NCBI GenBank assembly: GCA_025463265.1
Contig: JAOBWH010000123.1
Span: forward strand, 17,970 to 81,969
Length of the DNA stretch: 64,000 bases
Source of the DNA: Ilumatobacteraceae bacterium
GTDB lineage: Bacteria; Actinomycetota; Acidimicrobiia; Acidimicrobiales; Iamiaceae
Direction: 5' to 3'
This document shows positions 56,288-63,334 of this stretch, piece by piece (position 1 is the stretch's first letter; the number at the start of each line of letters is the position of its first letter). The notes under the pieces are model-generated. The model was not told the origin of the DNA, did no database searches, and was given only the letters and a program-made list of their open reading frames with translations. Position numbers and translations under genes: made by a program.

Positions 56288-57345
56288 CCGGGCTGGTCCG
56301 CCAAGCGGGTGGCGGCCTCGTCGAGGAGCCGGCGCGCATCGCCGGGGGAGAGGTCCCGCGCCCGGATGGTGAGCGTGGTGGCCCCATCCTCGATCGCGGC
56401 GGACGCGAAGCACACCGCCGACCGCCCGCGAGCCACGGGGAAGAAGTCGAGCCGCTCGACCCCGGGCACCGCGTGGCGGCCGAGGTTGGAGATGAGGAGC
56501 GTGTCGGAGAACCGCTCGACCACCGGTTCCAGCAGGCGCATGACCACCTTGGGCGCGCTGACCTGCTCGCCCGGCTCGTCGGGCGAGGCGAGCGCATCTC
56601 GCACCTGGACCGCGACCGGTCCGGTGGGGGCGACATCGATCCGGCGGTACGACGCCACGTTCCCGACACCCGCCGGGCCGCCGATGGCGATGGTCAGCCC
56701 GACCTTGCGCAGTCGGCGCTGGTGGCGCTCGTTGTGGGTGGCGACCGCGTCGACGCACGAGGCAGCGATGCGGCCGGTGATGCCCTTGCCGCGGACGTCG
56801 ATGGTGGTGGTGGCGTAGGCGTCGCCCGGCCACACCCCGGGGGTGGGGGCGACCGGGTCGGCCGGGCGGGCCAGCCGCTCGAGCAGGGGCAGCTTCGACC
56901 CGGCCTCACCGGGCGGCGGGGACGTGACCGGCTGGGGCTGATCGCCGGAGGTGAGGGCCCGGAGGATGGCGACGAGGGCCAGCCCGTCGAACGCGGCGTG
57001 GTGGCCGACGACGCCGAGCCGGCGCCCGTCGGCCGAGCGGAGCAGCCGGAGCGGCGCCTCGGCGGCGAGGTCGAACGGGCGGTCGATGGCCGGGTCGTCG
57101 AGCGGGTCGCCGTCGACCACGAGCACCGGAGGCGGGGAGCCCGGGTGCCACGTCTCCTCCCGGAGGCGGGCGCCGGTCACCGGGACCGAGGCGTGGAGGT
57201 CGGCGATGCGCCCGTCCAGGTCGGCGACGGGTGCGGTGAGGGTGGCGGCGGTGACCACGACCCAGTCGGTGCGGGGGTCGGGGAACCGGAGCAGGGCGAG
57301 CGCGTGGCGGGACGCGGGCGCCGGCAGGCCGACCGCGCCGGTCAC
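56284..57345 (-). CDS. condensation-domain/PapA-like acyltransferase
   Basis: A 353-residue CoA-dependent acyltransferase fold protein. The active-site motif HHxxxDG appears as GHHAAFDGLALV near residue 117. A late structural motif, LLISNLGRHAVPG, stands where PapA/condensation proteins have DFGWG-like loops. It resembles enzymes that acylate glycolipids or polyketides with an acyl-CoA or carrier thioester. It is shorter than condensation domains of peptide synthetases, so it is a stand-alone transferase. It lies 4 nt after the GT4-GT2 fusion and overlaps the OafA-type gene. Confidence 0.82.
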   Translation of the reverse strand: MTGAVGLPAPASRHALALLRFPDPRTDWVVVTAATLTAPVADLDGRIADLHASVPVTGARLREETWHPGSPPPVLVVDGDPLDDPAIDRPFDLAAEAPLRLLRSADGRRLGVVGHHAAFDGLALVAILRALTSGDQPQPVTSPPPGEAGSKLPLLERLARPADPVAPTPGVWPGDAYATTTIDVRGKGITGRIAASCVDAVATHNERHQRRLRKVGLTIAIGGPAGVGNVASYRRIDVAPTGPVAVQVRDALASPDEPGEQVSAPKVVMRLLEPVVERFSDTLLISNLGRHAVPGVERLDFFPVARGRSAVCFASAAIEDGATTLTIRARDLSPGDARRLLDEAATRLADQPG

Positions 57346-57349
57346 CGCG

Positions 57350-59554
57350 TCAGCTCGCCGGCCGGGCGCGGAGCACGCCGCGCTGGGCCGGGTCGAGGAT
57401 CTGCGACGCGGCCACGCTGGTGGGCCGGACGAGCACGCCGTCGAGGCTGCGCTCCACCGCGGTGGCCAGCTCGGTGGCGTCGACGGGCTCGATGAACGGG
57501 AGCAGGACCAGCACGCCCTTGGCCCACGGGATGACCGGGGCGGCCACGGGGACCTGCGACCGGACCGTCTCGCTCAGCTCGTCCAGGGAGCGGTCGCCGT
57601 CGGGGCTCCAGGCCTCGATCGCCGACAGGGTCTGGCTGTAGCGGTGCCGCCGGGCGATGCGGGCCACCTGGTAGCTCATGTGGGCGGAGTCCACGACGAT
57701 CCGGACGTGGCTGCCGCGCACGGCCCGCCAGTGGATCGGCACCTCGCGGATGTCGAGGCCGAGGCGGTCGGCCAGGGCGATGAGCTCCACGTCGAACGCG
57801 TAGCCGCGCTCGCGGATGAGCTGGAACAGCAGGCGTCCGGTGGACGCCCGGAAGCCCTTGAACCCGCACTGGAAGTCCGTGATCGGCAGGCCGGTGAGCG
57901 AGCGCGACAAGGTGTTGAACAGGCGGTGGGCGGCGTCGCTCGACGGCGTGACGCCGCTGGTGATGGCACCGGGGGCGCTGCGCGAGCCGATGGCCATGTC
58001 CACGTGGTCGAGCGCCGCCACGAGCGGGTCGAGGAACTCGAGGTCGGTGGCCAGGTCGGCGTCCATGAAGACGATGTTGTGGCCGGTGGCGCGGGCCACC
58101 CCGGCGCGCACGGCGGCACCCTTGCCGGCGTGGGCGCCGAGCTTGTACACACCGGCGAGGGGGACGCCCCGCAGCAGCTCGGTGCCGATGCGCACGGTCT
58201 CGTCGGTGCTGCCGTCGTCGACGACGATGACCTCGGTGCTGCCCGAGCGCTCGGCGAGGTGCTCGGCCAGCACAGGGATCGACACCGGGAGCCGCGCCGC
58301 CTCGTTGAAGGCGGGCAGCACGATCGTGAGATCGGGGCGCGAGCGCATGACCTGCAGTGTGGGCCGTCCCGTGCCGATCGGGATGCCGGCGAGCTCGGGC
58401 GAGGTCTCGGTGGCCTGGCCGTCGGCCATGACCTCGACGACGGGGACCCGGTCGTCCGGCCCGGTCCAGGACCCGGCGGGCAGCTGGAGCGAGCGCCGGT
58501 GGGACTGGACGGCCTCGTCGCAGATCTCCTCGAAGCGGTCGACGGTGGCGTCCCAGCTGCAGGCGGCCGCCCGGCGGAGCGCGCCCGCGCGGAGCCGGTC
58601 GCGCTGGGGCTGGTCACGGGCCAGCTCGAGCCAGCGCTCGGCGAGCTCCTCGGGCCGGTCGACCAGCACGCCGCTCATGCCGTCGACGATCGAGTCCTGG
58701 AGCCCGGGCACCCGGAACGCGAGCGACGGTGTGCCGTAGGCCGCGGCCTCGGTGATGACCAGGCCCCACCCCTCGTGGCTCGCGGGGTGGACCATCAGCC
58801 AGGCCTGGCGGAGGAGGTCCTCCTTGTCGGACTCGCTGATGCGGCCCGGGATCTCGACGCCGGGTCCGGCCATGGCGCGGAGGCGGTCGCGCTCGGGGCC
58901 GTCGCCGGCGATGACGAGCCGACCGCCGATGAGGGGCTGGATCTGGTTGAACGCCTCCACCGCCAGCTCGAAGCGCTTGTGCGGCACCAGGCGGCCCAGG
59001 CCGATGAAGAGGGGCTCCGGGGCCTCCTCGCCGACGGTCTCGGGCAGCTCGGTGCCGTTGATGATGATGCGGATCCGGTCCCGGTCGACGCCCAGGGACT
59101 CGAGCAGGTCGGCGGTGGACGGCGACACCGCCACGAACAGGCGGTTGCGGTACACGGCCGGCATGGCCTTGCGCTCCGCAGCGCGCCCGAGGGGTGCGAC
59201 CGGCCAGGAGAACCACTGGTCCCACTGGTCGGTGTGGATGTGGTTGACGAGGCAGAGCGACGGGCCCCGCCGCCACAGCGGTGCGTAGAAGGACACCCCG
59301 TTGGCGACATCGACCACCAGGTCGGCGTCGCGGTAGCCCTTGAGGTAGGCGAAGGGGGCCCGCAAGTACTGGTCGATCGTCCCGCCGTTGGGGTGCACCC
59401 GGTAGCCGTGCCCCTCGCCGACGGGGTTGGCGCACATGAGGGTGACGTCGTGGCCCCGCTCGGTCATGCCCGCGCAGAGGTGGTCGATGAGGACCTCGGA
59501 GCCGCCGGCGAGGTCGTTGGCGAGGTCCCGCCAGGCCGTGATGAGGATGCGCAT
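57350..59554 (-). CDS. fused glycosyltransferase: GT4 domain followed by GT2 domain
   Basis: A 734-residue cytoplasmic fusion. Residues 1-370 form a GT-B glycosyltransferase (MRILITAWRDLANDLAGGSEVLIDHL, LFIGLGRLVPHKRFELAVEAF, EGWGLVITEAAAYGTPSLAF). Residues 405-650 form a GT-A domain like dolichyl-phosphate sugar transferases (LTIVLPAFNEAARLPVSI, VIVVDDGSTDETV, DADLATDLEFLD, TDFQCGFKGFRAS). The tail has VLVLLPFIEPVDATELATAV. The usual stand-alone pair is joined here, which would channel two consecutive sugar additions. ATG 59554 overlaps the stop of a small upstream ORF (TGATG). The ORF track extension to 61423 crosses the divergent gene and is not coding. Confidence 0.88.
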   Translation of the reverse strand: MRILITAWRDLANDLAGGSEVLIDHLCAGMTERGHDVTLMCANPVGEGHGYRVHPNGGTIDQYLRAPFAYLKGYRDADLVVDVANGVSFYAPLWRRGPSLCLVNHIHTDQWDQWFSWPVAPLGRAAERKAMPAVYRNRLFVAVSPSTADLLESLGVDRDRIRIIINGTELPETVGEEAPEPLFIGLGRLVPHKRFELAVEAFNQIQPLIGGRLVIAGDGPERDRLRAMAGPGVEIPGRISESDKEDLLRQAWLMVHPASHEGWGLVITEAAAYGTPSLAFRVPGLQDSIVDGMSGVLVDRPEELAERWLELARDQPQRDRLRAGALRRAAACSWDATVDRFEEICDEAVQSHRRSLQLPAGSWTGPDDRVPVVEVMADGQATETSPELAGIPIGTGRPTLQVMRSRPDLTIVLPAFNEAARLPVSIPVLAEHLAERSGSTEVIVVDDGSTDETVRIGTELLRGVPLAGVYKLGAHAGKGAAVRAGVARATGHNIVFMDADLATDLEFLDPLVAALDHVDMAIGSRSAPGAITSGVTPSSDAAHRLFNTLSRSLTGLPITDFQCGFKGFRASTGRLLFQLIRERGYAFDVELIALADRLGLDIREVPIHWRAVRGSHVRIVVDSAHMSYQVARIARRHRYSQTLSAIEAWSPDGDRSLDELSETVRSQVPVAAPVIPWAKGVLVLLPFIEPVDATELATAVERSLDGVLVRPTSVAASQILDPAQRGVLRARPAS

Positions 59555-59613
59555 CAGGCGGTGGCTCCGGTCCGGGCCGTGATCACGGGTCCTGGGGCCG
59601 GTGGTCGGGTCAT
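59554..59613 (-). CDS. possible 19-residue leader ORF before the GT fusion
   Basis: On the minus strand an ATG with GAGGA upstream opens MTRPPAPGPVITARTGATA. The TGA overlaps the fusion gene's ATG in a TGATG junction. The fusion gene itself has no good ribosome site, so translation of the small ORF could deliver ribosomes to it. Confidence 0.4.
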   Translation of the reverse strand: MTRPPAPGPVITARTGATA

Positions 59614-59695
59614 GGGGGTCCTCGGGGTGGGGCCGTGCCCGGCGGACGCTGCCCCCGGATGGCGTCGTGGCACCGCCCGGCGGGCGGAGCGAACA

Positions 59696-59701
59696 ACAGT
59701 A
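59696..59701 (-). promoter_or_regulatory. -10 box TACTGT (minus strand)
   Basis: TACTGT reads toward the GT fusion operon with a leader of about 130 nt. It shares its TA with the plus-strand TAGCGT at 59700. The rest of the 59555-59737 gap holds only the small ORF. Confidence 0.4.
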
Positions 59702-59705
59702 GCGT
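59700..59705 (+). promoter_or_regulatory. -10 box TAGCGT
   Basis: TAGCGT lies 32 nt before the GTG at 59738 and overlaps the divergent TACTGT box, so both directions compete for polymerase. Confidence 0.5.
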
Positions 59706-59737
59706 GACCGGCGCTCGCGACCGCCGGACGGATCGCG

Positions 59738-61708
59738 GTGAGGATGTCCGTGCTGCCCACCTCCAACCCAACCGCGCCCGCCCGATCCCGGCTGCCCGGG
59801 TGGTGGCCGTGGGCCCTCGGCGTGATGCTGGGCCTCGTGGTCGTGGGCCCCGGTCTCTCGGGCGGCTCGCTGCTCAGCCTGGACCTCCTGGTCACGCCGG
59901 ACATCCCGGTGCCCAACGGCGTCTACGGGCTGGGCCCGGCGCTGTCCCAGCGGGTGCCCCTGTTCGCCATCCTCGGCGTCGGCTCGGCGGCGGTGGGCGG
60001 CCCCGTCATCACCAAGGTGTTCCTGGTGGTGTGCCTCGCCACGGGCTTCGCCGGCGCCGCCCGGCTGGTGCGCGTCATGGCGCCCGCCGGCACCGAGGTG
60101 GGTGCGCTCGGGCAGGTGGCAGCGGGCGTGCTGTGGGCGGTCGGGCCGTACGCGCTCACCCGGGTGGGCGTGGGCCACATCAACCTCGTCTGGGTCGTCG
60201 CGGTGCTGCCCTGGGTGCTGCCCCGCCTGTGCCGGCCCGCGGACCACCTCCCGTCCACCTACCTCGCCGCCCTGGCGATGGCCATCGGCGGGCCCGGCGG
60301 CGGCACGCTCGGGGTCACAGCGGCCGCGGTCGCGCTGCTGGTGCAGCCGGCGCCCCGGCGCCACCTGCGCCCCGCCGCCGCCGTCTTGATCCCGCAACTG
60401 GTCTGGGTGCTGCCCACCGCCGTCCTGCTCTGGGCAGGCGCTGGGGTGACCGGCGCCATGGGCTTCTCGACCCGGGCTGACGGCGTCGCAGGCTGGCCGG
60501 CCCTCCTGGCCGGCAACGGGTTCTGGCGCCAGGACCACCAGGTGGGCGCTACCGGGTTCGTCGGTGCCGTCGCCGGGCTGATCATCGGCCTGCTGGCCCT
60601 GGCCGGTGGCATCCGGATCGTGCGCACCCTCGGGTGGCGCTCCTGGCAGGGGGCGGCCACCGCCGTCGGGGTGACCGGCCTCGTCCTCGCCCTGGCCAGT
60701 GCCCTGCCGCTGGTGCGCGACGGCTACGAGGTGCTCACGGACCTCCCGATCGGGGCCCCGCTGCGCGAGAGCCAGCGCTTCACCGCCCTCTGGCTCGTGT
60801 GGGCCGCACCCAGCGCCGTGATCGGGGCCGTGTCGGTCGGCCGGTGGCTCACGGACCGGGCGCCGGCCCGGGCCCGCCTCGTGCGAGCTGCGGTCGCCGC
60901 CGTCCCCCTGGCGGTGGCGCTGGCGGTCTCGGTGCCGGGGTGGTGGGGCGTCGACGGCCGGCTCGAACCGGTGGAGTACCCCGCCGGCTGGGCTGCGGTC
61001 CGCGAGACGATCGCCGACCGGCCCGGCACGGTCGTGGCGCTGCCGTGGCTCGAGTACCCCCAGCTCTCCTTCGCCGACGGCCGCCAGGCCTTCAACCCGA
61101 TGCCGGACTTCCTCGGCGGCGATGTGATCAGCAGCTACGACCCGCTCTTCGAGGCCGGCGGCGACCACCAGGAGCAGGTGGACCGGCGGTCCGTGGAGGT
61201 CGATCGGCTCGTCGCAGAGCTCGAGGCCGGCCAGGCCGTGTCCCGCCAGCTCGCCGACCTCGGCGTGCGCTGGGTGGTGCTGGCGCGCGAGCGCGGGGCG
61301 GAGGACTACGCCGCCCTCGCCGCCGATCCGGGCCTCGACCCTGTCCTGACCGTCCCCGACGTGGAGCTCTACGAGGTGCGGGACTGGTCGGGGCGCGCCA
61401 CGGGGCCCGACGGCACCGCCCACGACGTGTCGCGGCCGATCCCGCCCCTCATCCGGACCGACGCGCCCGACGGGTCGGTGCTCTCCGTGGCCGGCGCACC
61501 GGGATGGGTGCAGGGGTGGGCCCGTCCGGTGGCCGTCACCGGGGATGGCCGGCTCCGCTTGGAGGGGACCGGCGGCACGCTCTGGTTCTGGCCGGCGATC
61601 GTGATCTTGGTCACCGACCTCGCCGTCGCTGGCCTGGGGATTCGTTGCCTGGCCTCACGTCGTGGACGTTTTGGCCGAATACTTGCTCCAGTACGGCCGC
61701 GCGGGTAG
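59738..61708 (+). CDS. GT-C-like polytopic membrane protein
   Basis: A 656-residue membrane protein. About eleven hydrophobic segments lie between residues 20 and 410, starting PGWWPWALGVMLGLVVVGPGLSGG. An extracytoplasmic domain at about 410-610 (ADRPGTVVALPWLEYPQLSFADG, LADLGVRWVVLARERG) is followed by a last transmembrane helix at about 625-645. The layout, with a first helix and short loop, then a late 'GVRW-VV' segment and a 'LYEV' strand before the end, resembles the AftD-like proteins here, but homology is weak to the eye. Probably a glycosyltransferase acting on lipid-linked sugar. Three candidate starts exist (59738, 59744, 59753). It is divergent from the GT fusion. Confidence 0.78.
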   Translation: MRMSVLPTSNPTAPARSRLPGWWPWALGVMLGLVVVGPGLSGGSLLSLDLLVTPDIPVPNGVYGLGPALSQRVPLFAILGVGSAAVGGPVITKVFLVVCLATGFAGAARLVRVMAPAGTEVGALGQVAAGVLWAVGPYALTRVGVGHINLVWVVAVLPWVLPRLCRPADHLPSTYLAALAMAIGGPGGGTLGVTAAAVALLVQPAPRRHLRPAAAVLIPQLVWVLPTAVLLWAGAGVTGAMGFSTRADGVAGWPALLAGNGFWRQDHQVGATGFVGAVAGLIIGLLALAGGIRIVRTLGWRSWQGAATAVGVTGLVLALASALPLVRDGYEVLTDLPIGAPLRESQRFTALWLVWAAPSAVIGAVSVGRWLTDRAPARARLVRAAVAAVPLAVALAVSVPGWWGVDGRLEPVEYPAGWAAVRETIADRPGTVVALPWLEYPQLSFADGRQAFNPMPDFLGGDVISSYDPLFEAGGDHQEQVDRRSVEVDRLVAELEAGQAVSRQLADLGVRWVVLARERGAEDYAALAADPGLDPVLTVPDVELYEVRDWSGRATGPDGTAHDVSRPIPPLIRTDAPDGSVLSVAGAPGWVQGWARPVAVTGDGRLRLEGTGGTLWFWPAIVILVTDLAVAGLGIRCLASRRGRFGRILAPVRPRG

Positions 61709-61711
61709 CTT
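61683..61711 (+). promoter_or_regulatory. promoter TTGCTC-17-TAGCTT
   Basis: TTGCTC (61683-61688) and TAGCTT (61706-61711) are separated by 17 bp and lie over the end of the upstream gene. They precede a leader of about 46 nt. Confidence 0.55.
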
Positions 61712-61722
61712 CGTGGTCACAG

Positions 61723-61740
61723 ACGCGGGAGACCCCGCGT
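61723..61740 (+). promoter_or_regulatory. leader hairpin ACGCGGG-AGAC-CCCGCGT
   Basis: A perfect 7-bp stem with a 4-nt loop lies at the 5' end of the surface protein leader, followed by GGTGGAAGGG before the ATG. It may stabilise an abundant mRNA. Confidence 0.45.
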
Positions 61741-61763
61741 TGAAGGGTGGAAGGGCAAAGCAC

Positions 61764-62315
61764 ATGATTCGATCCAAGGTGAAGGCGGCAATCCTTGCTG
61801 GAGCGTTCGTCGCGACGGGGCTGACCCTCGTCGCCGGCACGCCGGCCAGCGCGCAGGACTGCGGCTACGGCGGCTGCCCGCCCATCACGACCACCACCAC
61901 CTCCGGTGGCGGCTCCACCACGATCCCGGACGACATCCCCACCATCACCGTGGTGCGGGGCGAGACCATCGACGTCGACGGCCAGGGCTGCGCCCCGGGC
62001 GCCGAGGTCACCGTGACCTGGGACGACGGCACCGTGCTCGGCACGTTCACCGCCGACGAGAACGGCAACTTCTCGACCAAGATCACCATCCCGTCCAACG
62101 CCACGCTGGGCGTGCACCTCGTCACCGCCACCTGCGGCGACGTGGAGCAGTTCATCAACGTGAACGTGCTGGCCGAGACGGTCAACAACGTCGACGACGG
62201 CACCCTGGCCCGCACCGGTAGCAACAACACCGGCCCGCTGATCGGCATCGGTGCCGCTGCGGTGGTCCTCGGTGGCGCCTTCCTCTACGGCGCTCGCCGG
62301 CCCCGCCAGGCCTGA
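61764..62315 (+). CDS. secreted surface protein with LARTG (LAXTG-type) sorting signal
   Basis: A 183-residue protein. The signal peptide (basic start, hydrophobic core, GTPASAQD cleavage region) is followed by a Thr/Ser/Gly linker and one Ig-like beta domain (TITVVRGETIDVDGQGCAPGAEVTVTW, ATLGVHLVTATCGDVEQFINVNV). The C-terminus is a classic sorting signal: LARTG near residue 148, a hydrophobic helix and a basic RRPRQA end. LAXTG is the motif used by class E sortases of actinobacteria, so the protein should be anchored to the cell wall. No sortase gene is in the window. ATG 61764 has AAGGG at 8 nt; the ORF track start at 61662 is upstream of the promoter. Confidence 0.88.
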   Translation: MIRSKVKAAILAGAFVATGLTLVAGTPASAQDCGYGGCPPITTTTTSGGGSTTIPDDIPTITVVRGETIDVDGQGCAPGAEVTVTWDDGTVLGTFTADENGNFSTKITIPSNATLGVHLVTATCGDVEQFINVNVLAETVNNVDDGTLARTGSNNTGPLIGIGAAAVVLGGAFLYGARRPRQA

Positions 62316-62357
62316 GACGCCCGCCGGCACTGAGCCGGCAACCCTGCCCTTCTGAGA

Positions 62358-62383
62358 ACGGCCCCGCCTTCGGGCGGGGTCGT
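62358..62383 (+). terminator. hairpin terminator with TTCG tetraloop
   Basis: ACGGCCCCGCC and GGCGGGGTCGT form an 11-bp stem with one G-T pair around TTCG, after the surface protein gene. A smaller GCCGGC/GCCGGC hairpin (62323-62339) precedes it. Confidence 0.75.
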
Positions 62384-62438
62384 CTCGCGTCCCGGGCCGG
62401 CGGGTGTGGCTGCCTTCGAGCCGAGAAGGGGCGGCCAC

Positions 62439-62444
62439 TAGGGT
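62439..62444 (+). promoter_or_regulatory. -10 box TAGGGT, leaderless
   Basis: TAGGGT ends 6 nt before the ATG of the DedA gene. Confidence 0.6.
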
Positions 62445-62450
62445 GCCAGG

Positions 62451-63197
62451 ATGCTGTTCGCACGGATCTTGGCCACCGGACCCTGGAAGCCGGAGTTCTG
62501 GCTCGAGAAGGCGGGGTCCAGTGCGGCCTGGGTGATCGCGGCGATCATCTTCGCCGAGTCCGGGCTGTTCTTCGGCTTCTTCCTCCCTGGTGACTCGCTG
62601 CTCTTCCTGGCCGGGTTCCTCACGTCGGCGGGCGCCGAGGAGTTCGTGCAGACGTCGGCCGGTGCCGCCCTCGCGCCCGTCGTGGAGCACATGCCGTCGA
62701 TCTGGGTGCTGCTGCCGCTGTTCTTCGTGGCCGCCGTGCTGGGTGACCAGGTGGGCTACTGGTTCGGCAAGAAGGTCGGCCCCGCCCTGTTCACCCGGGA
62801 GGACTCCCGCCTCTTCAAGCAGAGCCACGTGATCCGGGCCCACGACTTCCTCGAGAAGTACGGGCCCAAGACCATCTTCCTGGCCCGGTTCGTGCCCATC
62901 GTTCGGACCTTCGCCCCCATCGTGGCGGGCGTGGGCCAGATGAGGTACCGCACGTTCCTGAAGTGGAACGTCCTCGGCGCCGCCGCCTGGGCGGTGGGCA
63001 TCACCCTGCTCGGCCACGTGCTGGGCAACGTCGAGATCGTGCGCGAGCACATCGAGATCGCCATCTTGGGCATCGTGGCCATCTCCTTGATCCCTGTGGG
63101 CATCGAGGTGCTCAAGAGCCGCAGGCACGCCCTGGACGGCGCCGAGACCGAGCCGGAGCGCCCCAACGATCCAGATCAGGCCGCCGCCGGCGTCTGA
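62451..63197 (+). CDS. DedA-family membrane protein
   Basis: A 248-residue DedA/SNARE-associated family protein. Blocks include FAESGLFFGFFLPGDSLLFLAGFL (re-entrant loop with acidic residue), VAAVLGDQVGYWFGKKVGPALF and the arginine-bearing motif FLARFVPIVRTFAPIVAGVGQM, all conserved. DedA proteins scramble or recycle undecaprenyl phosphate and phosphatidylethanolamine in other bacteria. Given the adjoining polyprenyl-linked glycan genes, a carrier-lipid recycling role is plausible but not shown. ATG 62451 follows a leaderless -10 box. Confidence 0.93.
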   Translation: MLFARILATGPWKPEFWLEKAGSSAAWVIAAIIFAESGLFFGFFLPGDSLLFLAGFLTSAGAEEFVQTSAGAALAPVVEHMPSIWVLLPLFFVAAVLGDQVGYWFGKKVGPALFTREDSRLFKQSHVIRAHDFLEKYGPKTIFLARFVPIVRTFAPIVAGVGQMRYRTFLKWNVLGAAAWAVGITLLGHVLGNVEIVREHIEIAILGIVAISLIPVGIEVLKSRRHALDGAETEPERPNDPDQAAAGV

Positions 63198-63334
63198 TCC
63201 GGGATCGGACCGGCGACGGTCTCACGGCCCGCCGAGGTCGTCGGAGCCCTGGTCGGCGCTGCAAGCGAGCGTCAAGCCACCTCCCAGGGACGCGTGGGAC
63301 AACAGAGCATCCGATCCCCCAAGGAGCTCCGGCC

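Noticed and set aside
54296-56818. 840-residue plus-strand ORF opposite the OafA-type gene, and 918-residue ORF 56951-59707
   Set aside because: Both are antisense shadows. The minus strand genes have strong family motifs and correct start/stop overlaps.
59555-61423. N-terminal extension of the GT4-GT2 ORF to 61423 on the minus strand
   Set aside because: The extension is low-complexity, crosses the divergent membrane protein gene, and the clear GT4 N-terminus MRILITAWRD begins at 59554.
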